Part shown: positions 32,988 to 41,495 of the stretch, one piece after another
Position numbering within the stretch: position 1 is the first letter of the stretch
Layout: each line of letters starts with the position of its first letter
From: Nocardioides sp.
GTDB lineage: Bacteria > Actinomycetota > Actinomycetes > Propionibacteriales > Nocardioidaceae
Direction of reading: 5' to 3'
Assembly (NCBI RefSeq): GCF_014360585.1
Contig: NZ_JACIXG010000027.1
Span: 1 to 59,291 of the forward strand
DNA: 59,291 nt
Position numbers and translations under genes: made by a program
Notes under the pieces: model-generated
Seen by the model: only the letters and a program-made list of their open reading frames with translations
Told to the model about the DNA's origin: nothing
Databases searched by the model: none

Positions 32988-33923
32988 TTGTCAAGCAGTT
33001 GGAGCCTGCGCCGAAGGCGCAGTCTCGCCGATGAGGCACGCGAGACCGCGGCCACGGCCACACCGCCGCTGGTCGCGGTGCTCACGATCGCCCGCGACGA
33101 GGGCGAGATGCTCGCCCGCTGGGTCGACCACTACGGCCGAGCGGCGGGCCACGAGAACCTGATCGTCTTCGACGACGGCTCGACCGACGGCTCCACCGAC
33201 GACCTGGGCTGCACGGTCCAGCGTCTACCCGGCTTCCGCAAGGGCAGCTTCGAGTCCGGTCGGATGGGCCTGGCCAGCGGGGTGGCCCACGGCCTGCTGG
33301 GCATCTACGACGTGGTCATCTTCACCGACGTCGACGAGTTCCTCGTCCCCGACCCGGCGAGGTATGCCGGCCTGTCCGACTATCTGGCCAGGCGACCCGA
33401 CCAGGTGATCGCTCCGCTCGCCCTCAACATCGTCCACCACACCGCGGTCGAGGGGCCGATGGTCAGCGGCAAGCCGATCGTCGGACAGCGGGCGTTCGCC
33501 CAGTTCGCGCCGTTGATGTGCAAGCCGTCGGTCAAACGGGTGCCGGCCGCCTGGACGAACGCCTCCCACGGGATCGAGGCGCCGTACGTTCCCGATACGG
33601 GGCTGTTCATGCTCCACATGAAGTTCGCCGACGTGGACCTGCTGCGACGGCAGGCAGACCGACGCAACCAGCTCGCCAAGTCGGTGGGGCGCGGGAAGGG
33701 CAGCTCCTGGGGACGTTCCGGCGACGACCTCGCCGCCCTGCTGACCAAGGCGACCGCCTCGGTGGGCACCGATGTCGAGGAGTTCGACCCGACCACGGTC
33801 CTGCCGGCCAGGCTGGTGCGCAAGGAGAACGGCGTGTATCGAGCCGATGGCCCCGGACACATCGACAACCTCCGCAACCACCCGCTGCTACGCATCCCGG
33901 AACGTCTCCATGGGATCGTCTGA
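32988..33923 (+). CDS. Family 2-like glycosyltransferase
   Basis: A 311-residue glycosyltransferase of the Glyco_tranf_2_4/GT92-like type. It has AVLTIARDEGEMLARWVDHYGR, the nucleotide-sugar loop LIVFDDGSTDGSTDDL and the metal-binding DxD in VIFTDVDEFLVPD. Then follow LNIVHH, a conserved HGIEAPYVPDTGLFMLHMKF acceptor region and YRADGPGHIDNLRNHPLLRIPERL. No membrane segments are visible, so it acts in the cytoplasm. I chose TTG at 32988 after GGGGGA; the frame is open to 32925 but would overlap the preceding gene. It lies 26 bp after the sulfotransferase-fold gene, suggesting that one glycan is both glycosylated and sulfated. Confidence 0.8.
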   Translation: MSSSWSLRRRRSLADEARETAATATPPLVAVLTIARDEGEMLARWVDHYGRAAGHENLIVFDDGSTDGSTDDLGCTVQRLPGFRKGSFESGRMGLASGVAHGLLGIYDVVIFTDVDEFLVPDPARYAGLSDYLARRPDQVIAPLALNIVHHTAVEGPMVSGKPIVGQRAFAQFAPLMCKPSVKRVPAAWTNASHGIEAPYVPDTGLFMLHMKFADVDLLRRQADRRNQLAKSVGRGKGSSWGRSGDDLAALLTKATASVGTDVEEFDPTTVLPARLVRKENGVYRADGPGHIDNLRNHPLLRIPERLHGIV

Positions 33924-33929
33924 TCTAGG

Positions 33930-33943
33930 TTACTGTCCGGTAA
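33930..33943 (+). promoter_or_regulatory. TTAC-N6-GTAA operator before the MaoC/SDR operon
   Basis: TTACTGTCCGGTAA is a dyad nearly identical to the core at 30142-30155 (TTACTGATTGGTAA). It starts 6 bp after the glycosyltransferase stop and 45 bp before the MaoC ATG. Confidence 0.6.
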
Positions 33944-33974
33944 TCCATGCAGAATCACGGACGAGAGGCCGCAG

Positions 33975-35009
33975 ATGAGCAAGACGAACCCCGGCAACTT
34001 CTTCGAGGACTTCCAGGTCGGCCAGGTCATCGAGCACGCCACGCCGCGCACGGTGACCGAGGGCGACCGGGCTGCGTACGGTTCGCTCTACCCGACTCGC
34101 TTCGCGGTGCCTTCGAGCGCTGCGTTCGCGGCCTCCGTCGGGCTCGAGCAGCACCCCGTGGAGGAGCTGATCGGCTTCCACATCGCGTTCGGCAAGACCG
34201 TCCCCGACGTATCGCTGAACGCCATCGCCAACCTCGGCTACGCCGAGTGCCGCTTCCACCAGCCGGTGGTGCCGGGCGACACGCTCTCGACGAGGTCCGA
34301 AGTCATCGGGCTCAAGCAGAACTCCAACGGCAGGTCCGGTGTCGTCTACGTACGCTCCACGGCCATCAACCAGCGTGGCGAGGTCGCCATCGACTGGGCG
34401 CGCTGGGTGATGGTGCACAAACGGGACCAGGAGGCTGCCGCTCCCGAGACCGTGATCCCGGAGCTGGCGAAGGCGGTCGACGCCAAGAACCTGATCGTGC
34501 CCGAGGGCCTCGACTTCTCGTCCTACGACTTCACCGCCGCCGGTGAGCCGCACCGGCTGGCCGACTACGAGGTCGGCGAGAAGATCGACCACGTCGACGG
34601 CGTCACCCTGACCGTCTCCGAGCACCAGCAGGCCACGCGGCTGTGGCAGAACACCGCGAAGGTGCACTTCAACGTCGAGGCGCGGCCCGACGGCCGCAAC
34701 CTCGTCTACGGCGGACACATCATCTCGCTGGCCCGTGCCCTGTCGTTCAACGGTCTCGCCAACGCCCAGCTCATCGCGGCGATCAACGCCGGCGCGCACA
34801 CGTCCCCGGCCTTCGCGGGCGACACCGTCTATGCCTGGTCCGAGGTGCTCGACCGAGCCGAGACAGACGCCCCGGGTGTCGGCGCCCTGAGGCTGCGCCT
34901 GGTCGCCACCAAGGGTCGCGACGAGTCGATGACCCTGCGCGGCGAGGACGGAAAATACGCCCCCGGGGTGCTGCTCGACCTCGACTACTGGACGCTCATC
35001 CCGGCGTAA
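33975..35009 (+). CDS. MaoC family dehydratase (double hot-dog)
   Basis: A 344-residue enoyl-CoA or 3-hydroxyacyl-CoA hydratase-type protein with two hot-dog halves. The first runs about 1-160 (NFFEDFQVGQVIEHATPRTVTEGDRAAYGSLY, ECRFHQPVVPGDTLSTRSEVI). The second runs about 190-340 (DYEVGEKIDHVDGVTLTVSEHQQATRLWQN, NLVYGGHIISLARALSFNG). Length and the GD-x-Y start motifs resemble mesaconyl/methylmalyl-CoA hydratases as well as generic MaoC enzymes. GAGAGG precedes the ATG. It is followed 10 bp later by an SDR gene, so hydration followed by oxidation of the hydroxyacyl product is the natural reading. Confidence 0.85.
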   Translation: MSKTNPGNFFEDFQVGQVIEHATPRTVTEGDRAAYGSLYPTRFAVPSSAAFAASVGLEQHPVEELIGFHIAFGKTVPDVSLNAIANLGYAECRFHQPVVPGDTLSTRSEVIGLKQNSNGRSGVVYVRSTAINQRGEVAIDWARWVMVHKRDQEAAAPETVIPELAKAVDAKNLIVPEGLDFSSYDFTAAGEPHRLADYEVGEKIDHVDGVTLTVSEHQQATRLWQNTAKVHFNVEARPDGRNLVYGGHIISLARALSFNGLANAQLIAAINAGAHTSPAFAGDTVYAWSEVLDRAETDAPGVGALRLRLVATKGRDESMTLRGEDGKYAPGVLLDLDYWTLIPA

Positions 35010-35019
35010 GGAGCACGTC

Positions 35020-35811
35020 ATGGCCAACAGGAAGTCTCTCTTCGTTTCCGGTTCCGCACAGGGCATCGGCAAGGCGATCGTCGAGAAGTTCGCGGCAGCG
35101 GGCTGGTTCGTCGGCGTCTACGACATCGACGCCGACCTGGCCCGCGACGTCGCCGCGAGCCTGGGGGCGGAGCTCGCGATCGGCGGGGCGCTCGACGTCA
35201 CCGACCCCGACTCCTGGAAGGCGGCGCTCGAGGAGTTCGCCACCGCCGCCGGCGGTCGTCTCGACCTGCTGGTCAACAACGCCGGCATCCTGCGTGCCGG
35301 TCGCCTGGCCGACGTCGACCTGGCCAAGCACCACCAGACGATCGAGATCAACGTCAACGGCGTGATCAACGGCTGCCACACGGCCTACCCCTACCTGCGG
35401 GCGACCCCCGGCTCGGGCGTCATCAACGTCTGCAGCGCGAGCGCGATCTACGGGCAGCCGGAGATCGCCTCCTACAGTGCGTCGAAGTACGCCGTGCGCG
35501 GGCTCACCGAGGCGCTGGAGCTGGAGTGGCGCAAGGAGGGCATCCGGGTGCAGGCGGTCTGGCCGCTGTGGGTGAAGACCGCGCTGCTCGACGGCAACGT
35601 CGCCTCGTCCCACGAGACCCTGGGCGTCCGGCTCACCGTCGAGGACGTGGCCGACCAGATCTGGGAGATGGCGCAGCCGCGCACGGGGCTGTTCCGGCTG
35701 CCGAAGGTGCACACCGCGGTCGGGTTCCCGGCCAAGCTGCTCTCGACCGCCGCCGACCTGGCGCCCAATGTGCTCTCCCGCGAGGTCAACCGGTTCATCA
35801 CGCGGGCCTGA
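35020..35811 (+). CDS. Short-chain dehydrogenase/reductase
   Basis: A 263-residue classical SDR. The NAD(P)-binding motif FVSGSAQGIGKAIVEKFAA, the stabilising LDLLVNNAGILRAG and the catalytic serine in VINVCSASAIYGQP are followed by the YxxxK motif YSASKYAVRGLTEALELEW. An aspartate after the second strand (VGVYDIDADLA) favours NAD over NADP. AAGGAG precedes the ATG. As second gene of the MaoC operon it probably oxidises a hydroxyacyl intermediate. The C-terminal segment (KVHTAVGFPAKLLSTAADLAP) is hydrophobic and could touch the membrane. Confidence 0.9.
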   Translation: MANRKSLFVSGSAQGIGKAIVEKFAAAGWFVGVYDIDADLARDVAASLGAELAIGGALDVTDPDSWKAALEEFATAAGGRLDLLVNNAGILRAGRLADVDLAKHHQTIEINVNGVINGCHTAYPYLRATPGSGVINVCSASAIYGQPEIASYSASKYAVRGLTEALELEWRKEGIRVQAVWPLWVKTALLDGNVASSHETLGVRLTVEDVADQIWEMAQPRTGLFRLPKVHTAVGFPAKLLSTAADLAPNVLSREVNRFITRA

Positions 35812-35847
35812 TCCGCCGTCCCGGACGGGGGCTGGTTTGATGGGGCC

Positions 35848-36402
35848 ATGGCCCTCTACCTCGTCAGGCACGGCACCACCGAGTGGTCGCTCAACGGTCG
35901 GCACACCTCCCGCACCGACCTCCCCCTCCTGCCCGAGGGCGAGGAGGCAGCCAAGCTGCTCGCGTCGCGGCTTCAGGACCAGAAGTACGCCGCGGTGCTG
36001 ACCTCGCCGCGACAGCGGGCTTGGCATACGGCTGTGCTCGCGGGCTTCCCCGACGCCACCGTCACCGAGGACCTGGTCGAGTGGGACTACGGCGACTACG
36101 AGGGCATCACCACCCCGGAGATCCACCGGACCGACCCCGACTGGAGCCTGTGGACCTCGGTCACGCCCGGGGGAGAGGCCGCCGCCTCCGTCCAGGAGCG
36201 GCTGACCCGGGTCGCCACGGCTGCCCGTGAGCGGGACGGCGACACCCTGGCCTTCTCCCACGGGCACTCGCTGTGTGCGCTGGCGGCGGTGTGGCTGGGA
36301 CTCCCGGTCAGCGAGGGACGGCTCTTCAGGCTGGACACCGCGACCGTCTCGATGCTCGACACCCACCACGGCCAACCCGTGGTGAAGCATTGGAATACAT
36401 AG
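35848..36402 (+). CDS. Histidine phosphatase family protein
   Basis: A 184-residue phosphoglycerate-mutase-like phosphatase. The phospho-histidine motif YLVRHGTTEWSLNGRH is at the N-terminus, with SPRQRAWHTA, the acidic EWDYGDYEG and the second histidine in AFSHGHSLCALAAVWLG. The short length and the EWDYGDYEG motif are typical of actinobacterial acid phosphatases acting on small phosphoesters. No signal peptide is present. It starts 36 bp after the SDR gene and could be co-transcribed with it. The substrate is not evident. Confidence 0.9.
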   Translation: MALYLVRHGTTEWSLNGRHTSRTDLPLLPEGEEAAKLLASRLQDQKYAAVLTSPRQRAWHTAVLAGFPDATVTEDLVEWDYGDYEGITTPEIHRTDPDWSLWTSVTPGGEAAASVQERLTRVATAARERDGDTLAFSHGHSLCALAAVWLGLPVSEGRLFRLDTATVSMLDTHHGQPVVKHWNT

Positions 36403-36496
36403 CTCGTCCATAGCCCGCTCGGGTGGTGTGGCACAGGCTGGTGTGGTCCCCTGATCAGGTGGCCGTGACGTCCGCGGCCGCGCGAGGAGGGCAGCT

Positions 36497-37681
36497 GTGG
36501 CACGTCGTGTGATCGTCCACGTCGGCGCGATGAAGTCCGGCACCACGTCCTTGCAGCACGCGCTCTACGCGCATCGGGAGCACCTGACCGACTTGGGCGT
36601 CCTCGTCCCCGGCAGGACGTGGCGAGACCAGGCGGACGCGGCCTGGAACCTGCGCGGTCGCCAGACATCGCTGGCCGGTGACCGCTCGATCGAGGGCTCG
36701 TGGCAACGGCTCGTCGACGAGATCGACGCCTGGCACGGAACGGCGGTCATCTCCGCCGAGCTGCTCGCGCCGGTCGGCGACGACGTCGTGGAGAAGCTCC
36801 TCGAGAGCCTGCCCTCGCCCGAGGTCGTCCTGTCCGTACGCGACCTCAACCGCAACCTGCCCGCGATGTGGCAGGAGGTCGTCCAGAACGGCGAGGTCTG
36901 GTCATGGTCCGGCTTCGTCGCCGCGGCCCGGGCGAGACGACCGCGGTTGCTCTTCCCAGACCGGCTGACCGCCTCCAGCCGGTTCTGGAGCGAGCAGGAC
37001 GTGGTCGGGATCGCCCGACGGTGGAGCGTGGCCGGCGAGGTGCACGTCGTGACCGTCCCTGGGCCGGACGCGCCCCGCGAAGCCCTGCTGGAGCGGTTCG
37101 GCGAGGTGATCGGGTTCTCCTTCGACGACGTCAGGACCCCGCGGCCCCAGAACGCCTCACTCGGCGTCGTACGCACGGACCTGCTGCGCCGCCTCAACCT
37201 GGTGCTCGACGCGCGTGAGCTGAGCTTCCCGGCCGGCATCCGGCTGCGCAAGCACGTGCTCGCCAAGAAGCTGATGCCGGGCCTGGACGTCGCGGACGAA
37301 CGGATCGGGCTGAGGGTCGAGCCGTGGGTCGAGAGAGCTGCGAACCACCAGGTCGAAGGTTTGCGGAAGCTGGGCGTGAGTCTGCACGGGGACTGGTCGG
37401 ATCTGACCCCGGTCGAGGTCGACGGTGCCGATCCCTCGACGGTCACCGACGACCGGACCGCGGCCGCGGCGGCGGCCACCCACGTGGAGCTGCGGACGTG
37501 GTTGGTCCATCGGGCGGAGACCAACCCGCGCGGAGGCTGGGGGCCGGAGACGGTCCCGGCGTGGGAGCCCGACGACGCCGCTCCTGCCGCTCGTGCGTGT
37601 GCTGACGCGGTCGAGGCGCTCGCCGACCTGGTCGAGTGGGCGGTCCGCCGCACCCGCGCGAGACACGCGGCCCGCGCTTGA
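36497..37681 (+). CDS. Sulfotransferase-fold protein, paralog 2
   Basis: A 394-residue paralog of the gene at 31810. The blocks MARRVIVHVGAMKSGTTSLQ, VISAELLAPVGDDVVEKLL, VVLSVRDLNRNLPAMWQEVVQNG, SRFWSEQDVVGIARRWS and GIRLRKHVLAKKLMPGL occur in the same order, followed by the shared C-terminal ALADLVEWAVRR. The P-loop KSGTT suggests PAPS binding. GTG at 36497 follows GAGGAGGG. The copies flank four genes (glycosyltransferase, MaoC, SDR, phosphatase), so they are a separated duplication rather than a tandem one. The acceptor is unknown. Confidence 0.75.
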   Translation: MARRVIVHVGAMKSGTTSLQHALYAHREHLTDLGVLVPGRTWRDQADAAWNLRGRQTSLAGDRSIEGSWQRLVDEIDAWHGTAVISAELLAPVGDDVVEKLLESLPSPEVVLSVRDLNRNLPAMWQEVVQNGEVWSWSGFVAAARARRPRLLFPDRLTASSRFWSEQDVVGIARRWSVAGEVHVVTVPGPDAPREALLERFGEVIGFSFDDVRTPRPQNASLGVVRTDLLRRLNLVLDARELSFPAGIRLRKHVLAKKLMPGLDVADERIGLRVEPWVERAANHQVEGLRKLGVSLHGDWSDLTPVEVDGADPSTVTDDRTAAAAAATHVELRTWLVHRAETNPRGGWGPETVPAWEPDDAAPAARACADAVEALADLVEWAVRRTRARHAARA

Positions 37682-37712
37682 CCGAACCGGCAGTAGGAGT
37701 CACCGTTGTGGG

Positions 37713-38363
37713 GTGGCTTTAGCAGTTGGCTGTCCACGCTGCGCGACGCCGGTGGCGCGCCTAGGCGCCGGCGGCAGCCGGTCCTGCCCGGAGCACGGCG
37801 TGGTGACCCCGGTGTGGCGTACGGACGAGGCGTCCTACGAGGACCTGGTGCAGGTTCTCGCGCTGGCCGGTGAGGTGCCCACCTATGTTCCCTGGCCGGT
37901 CGAGACGGGTTGGTCGATCACCGACCTCGCCGTGGTCGGCGACGAGGCCAAGGGCTCGGCGACAATGCTCACGTGGACCGGGGTGACCCCCGACGACGGA
38001 CCGGTCGAGCTGACCATCGTCACCGAGGAGGCCGGGGTCGGGCTGGGCGCTCGGTGCGCGCGTACGGAAGGCCCCGATCCCGGTGTCGACGCCTGCGCCG
38101 GGCCACCGACCACGAAGGTCCGCGTCGCCGGGCAGATGGTCCCGCTGTGGCCGGTCACCCAGTGGACCAACGGGGCCGAGGAGTGGGAGCGGTCGGTGCT
38201 GGTCGGCGAGGCCGCCGGCCGCTGGCTGTGGCTTGTCTTCCGGCCGGCCACGGCGATGCTGACGCTCCAGGACGGCTGGCACCTGCGCCAGGTCGGCGAT
38301 CTCGGTGTCCAGATGGTCGAGCTGCCCTTCGGCGGCACCAATGGATCCTGGTGGGACCACTAG
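37713..38363 (+). CDS. DUF6758 family protein
   Basis: A 216-residue protein resembling the actinobacterial DUF6758 family. A small zinc-ribbon-like start (GCPRCATPVARLGAGGSRSCPEHGVVTPVW) is followed by YVPWPVETGWSITDLAVVGDE, LTIVTEEAGVGLGARCA and WLWLVFRPATAMLTL. Function is unknown; the family commonly precedes the PHP-domain gene, as here. I chose GTG at 37713, which begins just before the first CxxC; AGGAG lies about 13 bases upstream, rather far, so a slightly earlier start is possible. The stop codon TAG forms part of the next gene's -10. Confidence 0.75.
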   Translation: MALAVGCPRCATPVARLGAGGSRSCPEHGVVTPVWRTDEASYEDLVQVLALAGEVPTYVPWPVETGWSITDLAVVGDEAKGSATMLTWTGVTPDDGPVELTIVTEEAGVGLGARCARTEGPDPGVDACAGPPTTKVRVAGQMVPLWPVTQWTNGAEEWERSVLVGEAAGRWLWLVFRPATAMLTLQDGWHLRQVGDLGVQMVELPFGGTNGSWWDH

Positions 38364-38366
38364 AAT
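38361..38366 (+). promoter_or_regulatory. -10 element of a probable leaderless PHP-gene transcript
   Basis: TAGAAT overlaps the preceding stop codon and ends 6 bases before the GTG at 38373. Confidence 0.45.
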
Positions 38367-38372
38367 GGTGGA

Positions 38373-39248
38373 GTGCGCATCGACCTCCATACTCACTCGC
38401 GAGTGAGTGACGGGACCGATTCGCCAACCGAGTTGATCCAGGCCGCCAAGGCCGCTGGGCTCGACGTCGTCGCGATCACCGACCACGACACCGCCGCCAG
38501 CTGGGACGAGGCGGCCACGGTTGCCGCGGAGGTGGGCATCGGGCTGGTGCGGGGCATGGAGATCAGCACCGACCACCTCGGCCACAGCGTGCACCTGCTG
38601 GCCTACCTGCCCGACCGGACCCACCCGCCGCTGGTCGCGGAGCTCGCCCGTGTTCTGGCGGGCCGTGACGGACGGCTGCCGCTGATGCTGGACCGGCTGG
38701 CGCGTCTCGGCATCGAGGTGTCGCTCGAGGACGTCGCAGCCGTCTCCGGTGATGCCGCCGCCTCCGGGCGCCCGCACCTGGCCGACGCGCTCGTCGCCAA
38801 GGGATTCGTGCGCAGCCGGGACGAGGCTTTCAACCGCTACCTCGGGGCCGGGAAACCTGCCAACGTCAGCCGCTACGCCGCCCCGCTCGAGCCCATGATC
38901 CGCACCGTCGCCGCCGCCGGGGGAGTGACCGTGATCGCCCATCCGTGGGGGCGTTCCGGACGCCAGCAGCCGGACGAGGCGGCCATCTCCTCACTGGTCG
39001 ACGCGGGCCTGTCCGGGCTGGAGATCGACCACCAGGACCACACCCCGGAAACGCGCGAGAAGCTGCGGGTGATCGCCCGCAATCTCGACCTCGTGGTGAC
39101 CGGTTCCAGCGATTACCACGGCACCGGAAAGGTGGGTCACCATCTGGGAGTGAACACCACTGCACCAGCCGAGTACGAGCGGCTCCTGGAGCGCGCCGCC
39201 GCCGCCTCGGCAGCCTCCGGACGAGTCACCCCCGAGGTCGTACGTTGA
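38373..39248 (+). CDS. PHP-domain metal-dependent phosphoesterase
   Basis: A 291-residue PHP (polymerase and histidinol phosphatase) protein. Metal ligands appear in family order: DLHTHSRVSDG, ITDHDT, GMEIST, HSVHLLAY, then VIAHPWGRSG and SDYHGTGK. Relatives hydrolyse 3',5'-nucleoside bisphosphates or short RNA. The start is GTG at 38373. Its stop overlaps the marC-type start by 4 nt, so the two are coupled. The order DUF6758-PHP-MarC is one I recall from other actinobacteria. Cytoplasmic. Confidence 0.9.
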   Translation: MRIDLHTHSRVSDGTDSPTELIQAAKAAGLDVVAITDHDTAASWDEAATVAAEVGIGLVRGMEISTDHLGHSVHLLAYLPDRTHPPLVAELARVLAGRDGRLPLMLDRLARLGIEVSLEDVAAVSGDAAASGRPHLADALVAKGFVRSRDEAFNRYLGAGKPANVSRYAAPLEPMIRTVAAAGGVTVIAHPWGRSGRQQPDEAAISSLVDAGLSGLEIDHQDHTPETREKLRVIARNLDLVVTGSSDYHGTGKVGHHLGVNTTAPAEYERLLERAAAASAASGRVTPEVVR

Positions 39249-39844
39249 CCGAGATCTTCGTCTCCACGTTCGTGACTCTCTTCGTGATCATGGACCCGGT
39301 CGGCACGATCCCGATCTTCTTGTCGCTGACCGCGGGACAGTCGCCGGCCAAGCAGCGTCGCGCGGCGCTGCTCGCGGTCGCGGTCTCGTTCCTGGTGATC
39401 ACGATCTTCGCGCTGTTCGGACAGGCGATCCTGCACTTCCTGCACATCTCCCTCGAGGCGCTGCAGTGCGCCGGCGGCCTGCTCCTGCTGCTGGTCGCCC
39501 TCGAGCTGCTCACCGACAACTTCGACGATCCTGTCGCCGCCGCCGGAGCCAACGTGGCCCTGGTGCCGCTCGGCACCCCGCTCCTGGCCGGCCCCGGCGC
39601 GATCGTCGCGACCATGGTCTTCACCCAGGAGGTCGACTCGGTCGGGACCGCCTTCGGGCTCGGCCTCGGACTCATCGTCGTCCACCTGGCTCTCCTCGTC
39701 GCGATGGTCTTCTCCATCCCGATCCTGAAGGTCCTCAAGGAGTCCGGCGTCCTGCTCATCACCCGGATCGCCGGGCTGCTGCTCTCGGCGATCGCCGTCC
39801 AGATGGTCGCAGACGCGGTCATGACCTTCGTCGCGAACGCTTGA
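39245..39844 (+). CDS. MarC family membrane protein
   Basis: A 199-residue MarC/UPF0056 protein with six predicted membrane helices. The first contains the signature FVIMDPVGTIPIFLSLT, and the fourth region the signature PLGTPLLAGPGAI with a second PxG turn. Despite the historical name, the family is not proven to cause drug resistance and its function is open. TTG at 39245 overlaps the PHP-gene stop by 4 nt (TTGA). It is convergent with the SDR gene 11 bp away, with no clear hairpin between. Confidence 0.92.
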   Translation: MTEIFVSTFVTLFVIMDPVGTIPIFLSLTAGQSPAKQRRAALLAVAVSFLVITIFALFGQAILHFLHISLEALQCAGGLLLLLVALELLTDNFDDPVAAAGANVALVPLGTPLLAGPGAIVATMVFTQEVDSVGTAFGLGLGLIVVHLALLVAMVFSIPILKVLKESGVLLITRIAGLLLSAIAVQMVADAVMTFVANA

Positions 39845-39855
39845 GACCGGCCCGG

Positions 39856-40620
39856 CTACCTGCGGCCCAGGGACTGGAACTTCTGGAGTACGCCGGTCGG
39901 GACCGCTCGCGCGAGGGTGGCGAGAGCCTTGTAGCGCTTGCTCGGGATCGAGAAGATCTTGTCGCTCTCGTAGTCCTCGAGCGCCTCACGGACCAGGTCG
40001 TCGACGTCGAGCCACATCCACGCCGGGGCGGAGTCGTAGCCGGAGCCGAGACGCTCGTGGAACTCGGTCTTGGTGAAGCCCGGGAGCAGGGCCATCACCT
40101 TGATCCCCTTGCTGGCGTACTCGTTGTGGGCCCACTCGGTGAAGGAGTTGATCCACGCCTTCGCGGCCGAGTAGGTGCCGCGGGGCAGGTAGGAGGCGAC
40201 GGAGCCGACGTTGATGATGCCGCCGTGGCCGCGGGCCACCTGGGCGCCCAGCGCGGCGTGGGACAGGCGCAGCGGTGCGATGACGAGCACCTGTGCCATG
40301 GCGGTCTCCTCATCGGCGGTGTTGTCGAGGAAACGGTGCTTGAGGCCGTGGCCGGCGTTGTTGACCAGCAGGTCGACCGGATGGTCGGCGTCGGCCAGGC
40401 GCGCCTCGACCCGGGCCAGGTCGGCGCTGTCGATCAGGTCGGCGCGGAGCACCTCGACGCCGACGCCGTGAGCGTCGGTCAGGTCCTTCGCGACGCCGTT
40501 GAGACGCTCCTCGTCACGGGCGACGAGGACGAGGTCGTGACCGCGGGCGGCGAGCTGCTGGGCGAAGGCCAGACCGATGCCGGCGGTCGCGCCGGTGATC
40601 AGGGAGGTGGGTTTCGACAT
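39856..40620 (-). CDS. SDR family oxidoreductase
   Basis: A 254-residue short-chain dehydrogenase. It has SLITGATAGIGLAFAQQLAARG, an arginine in LVLVARDEERL that favours NADP(H), VDLLVNNAGHGLKHRF, the catalytic serine in GGIINVGSVASYLPRG and YSAAKAWINSFTEW. The KVMALLPGFTKTEFHERLG segment suits the DltE/long-chain ketone reductase branch. Single gene, transcribed leftward from the gap shared with the L,D-transpeptidase gene. The substrate is unknown. Confidence 0.9.
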   Translation of the reverse strand: MSKPTSLITGATAGIGLAFAQQLAARGHDLVLVARDEERLNGVAKDLTDAHGVGVEVLRADLIDSADLARVEARLADADHPVDLLVNNAGHGLKHRFLDNTADEETAMAQVLVIAPLRLSHAALGAQVARGHGGIINVGSVASYLPRGTYSAAKAWINSFTEWAHNEYASKGIKVMALLPGFTKTEFHERLGSGYDSAPAWMWLDVDDLVREALEDYESDKIFSIPSKRYKALATLARAVPTGVLQKFQSLGRR

Positions 40621-40700
40621 GGGGCAATCCTGCCACCACGACGCGCGCGGCGAACCCGGGCATCAGACCGACCTTCCACCGGCGGAACCGGGGTTTCTGT

Positions 40701-40714
40701 CTGTCATGTGACAG
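40701..40714. promoter_or_regulatory. Dyad in the SDR/transpeptidase intergenic region
   Basis: CTGTCA-TG-TGACAG is a perfect 6-bp inverted repeat between divergent genes, followed by TTGACT, which may be a -35 for the rightward gene. Confidence 0.35.
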
Positions 40715-40789
40715 TTGACTTGCGGTCACCGGAGTTTGGATGATGTTCGACGTGGATTTCGCAGGCGTACTCGGACGCGCGGTGGAGAA

Positions 40790-41461
40790 GTGAGCCGCGG
40801 CGGGCGGCACCGGACGAGACCTCGGCCTCTCAGGCGCGCCAAGATGCTCTTCGCCGCATCCTTGCTGACCGCAGCCGGTCTGTACGGCGGGATCGAGGTG
40901 GTCGCCGAGCCGCCGGCCGACGGTCGGCCCAGCATGACCGCCGGCGGTGTGAAGATGGGCGCCGGCGATGAGGTTCGCGCCCCGGTCATGCCGCCCGACG
41001 CTCAGCGCGAGGAGGACACCACGCGCCACGTCGCCGCCTGGATCGCCACTGCGGAGAAGATGCTGCCGGCCGACTCCGGCAGCGGACGCCGGGCGGTCTT
41101 CTCGATCAGCCGTCAGCGGGTCTGGATCGTCTCCGCGGCCGATCGGCCGCGGCGTACCTATCCGGTCTCGGGCAGCGTCTACGACAACCTGAAGCCCGGC
41201 ACCTACCGCGTCTTCTCCCGTTCCAAGCACGCCAGAGGGATCGACGACTCGGGCAGGATGAAGTGGTTCGTACGCTTCACCAAGGGCCCCAACGCCGCGA
41301 TCGGGTTCCACAACATCCCGGTCGACAAGGGCAAGCGCGTGCAGTCCCGCGCCCAGCTCGGCACCCCGCTCTCGCACGGGTGCATCCGTCAGGCGGAGCC
41401 GGACGCGAAGGCGATGTGGCGCTTCGCGCGGCTCGGCACCAAGGTGGTCGTCACCGAATAG
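40790..41461 (+). CDS. L,D-transpeptidase
   Basis: A 223-residue exported YkuD-type L,D-transpeptidase that makes 3-3 peptidoglycan cross-links. An N-terminal membrane segment (AKMLFAASLLTAAGLYGGIEVV) is followed by the catalytic domain from about 100 (VFSISRQRVWIVS, YPVSGSVYDNLKPGTYRVFS). The active-site motif is GFHN...LSHGCIRQ, with Cys about 198. No bacterial Ig-like or peptidoglycan-binding domain precedes the catalytic domain, so it is a minimal form. I chose GTG at 40790 with GGAG very close; the frame is open to 40715. The TM helix probably anchors it. Confidence 0.88.
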   Translation: MSRGGRHRTRPRPLRRAKMLFAASLLTAAGLYGGIEVVAEPPADGRPSMTAGGVKMGAGDEVRAPVMPPDAQREEDTTRHVAAWIATAEKMLPADSGSGRRAVFSISRQRVWIVSAADRPRRTYPVSGSVYDNLKPGTYRVFSRSKHARGIDDSGRMKWFVRFTKGPNAAIGFHNIPVDKGKRVQSRAQLGTPLSHGCIRQAEPDAKAMWRFARLGTKVVVTE

Positions 41462-41495
41462 CGCGGCCCTTGATGAAGGAACCGGCTCGGCGATC

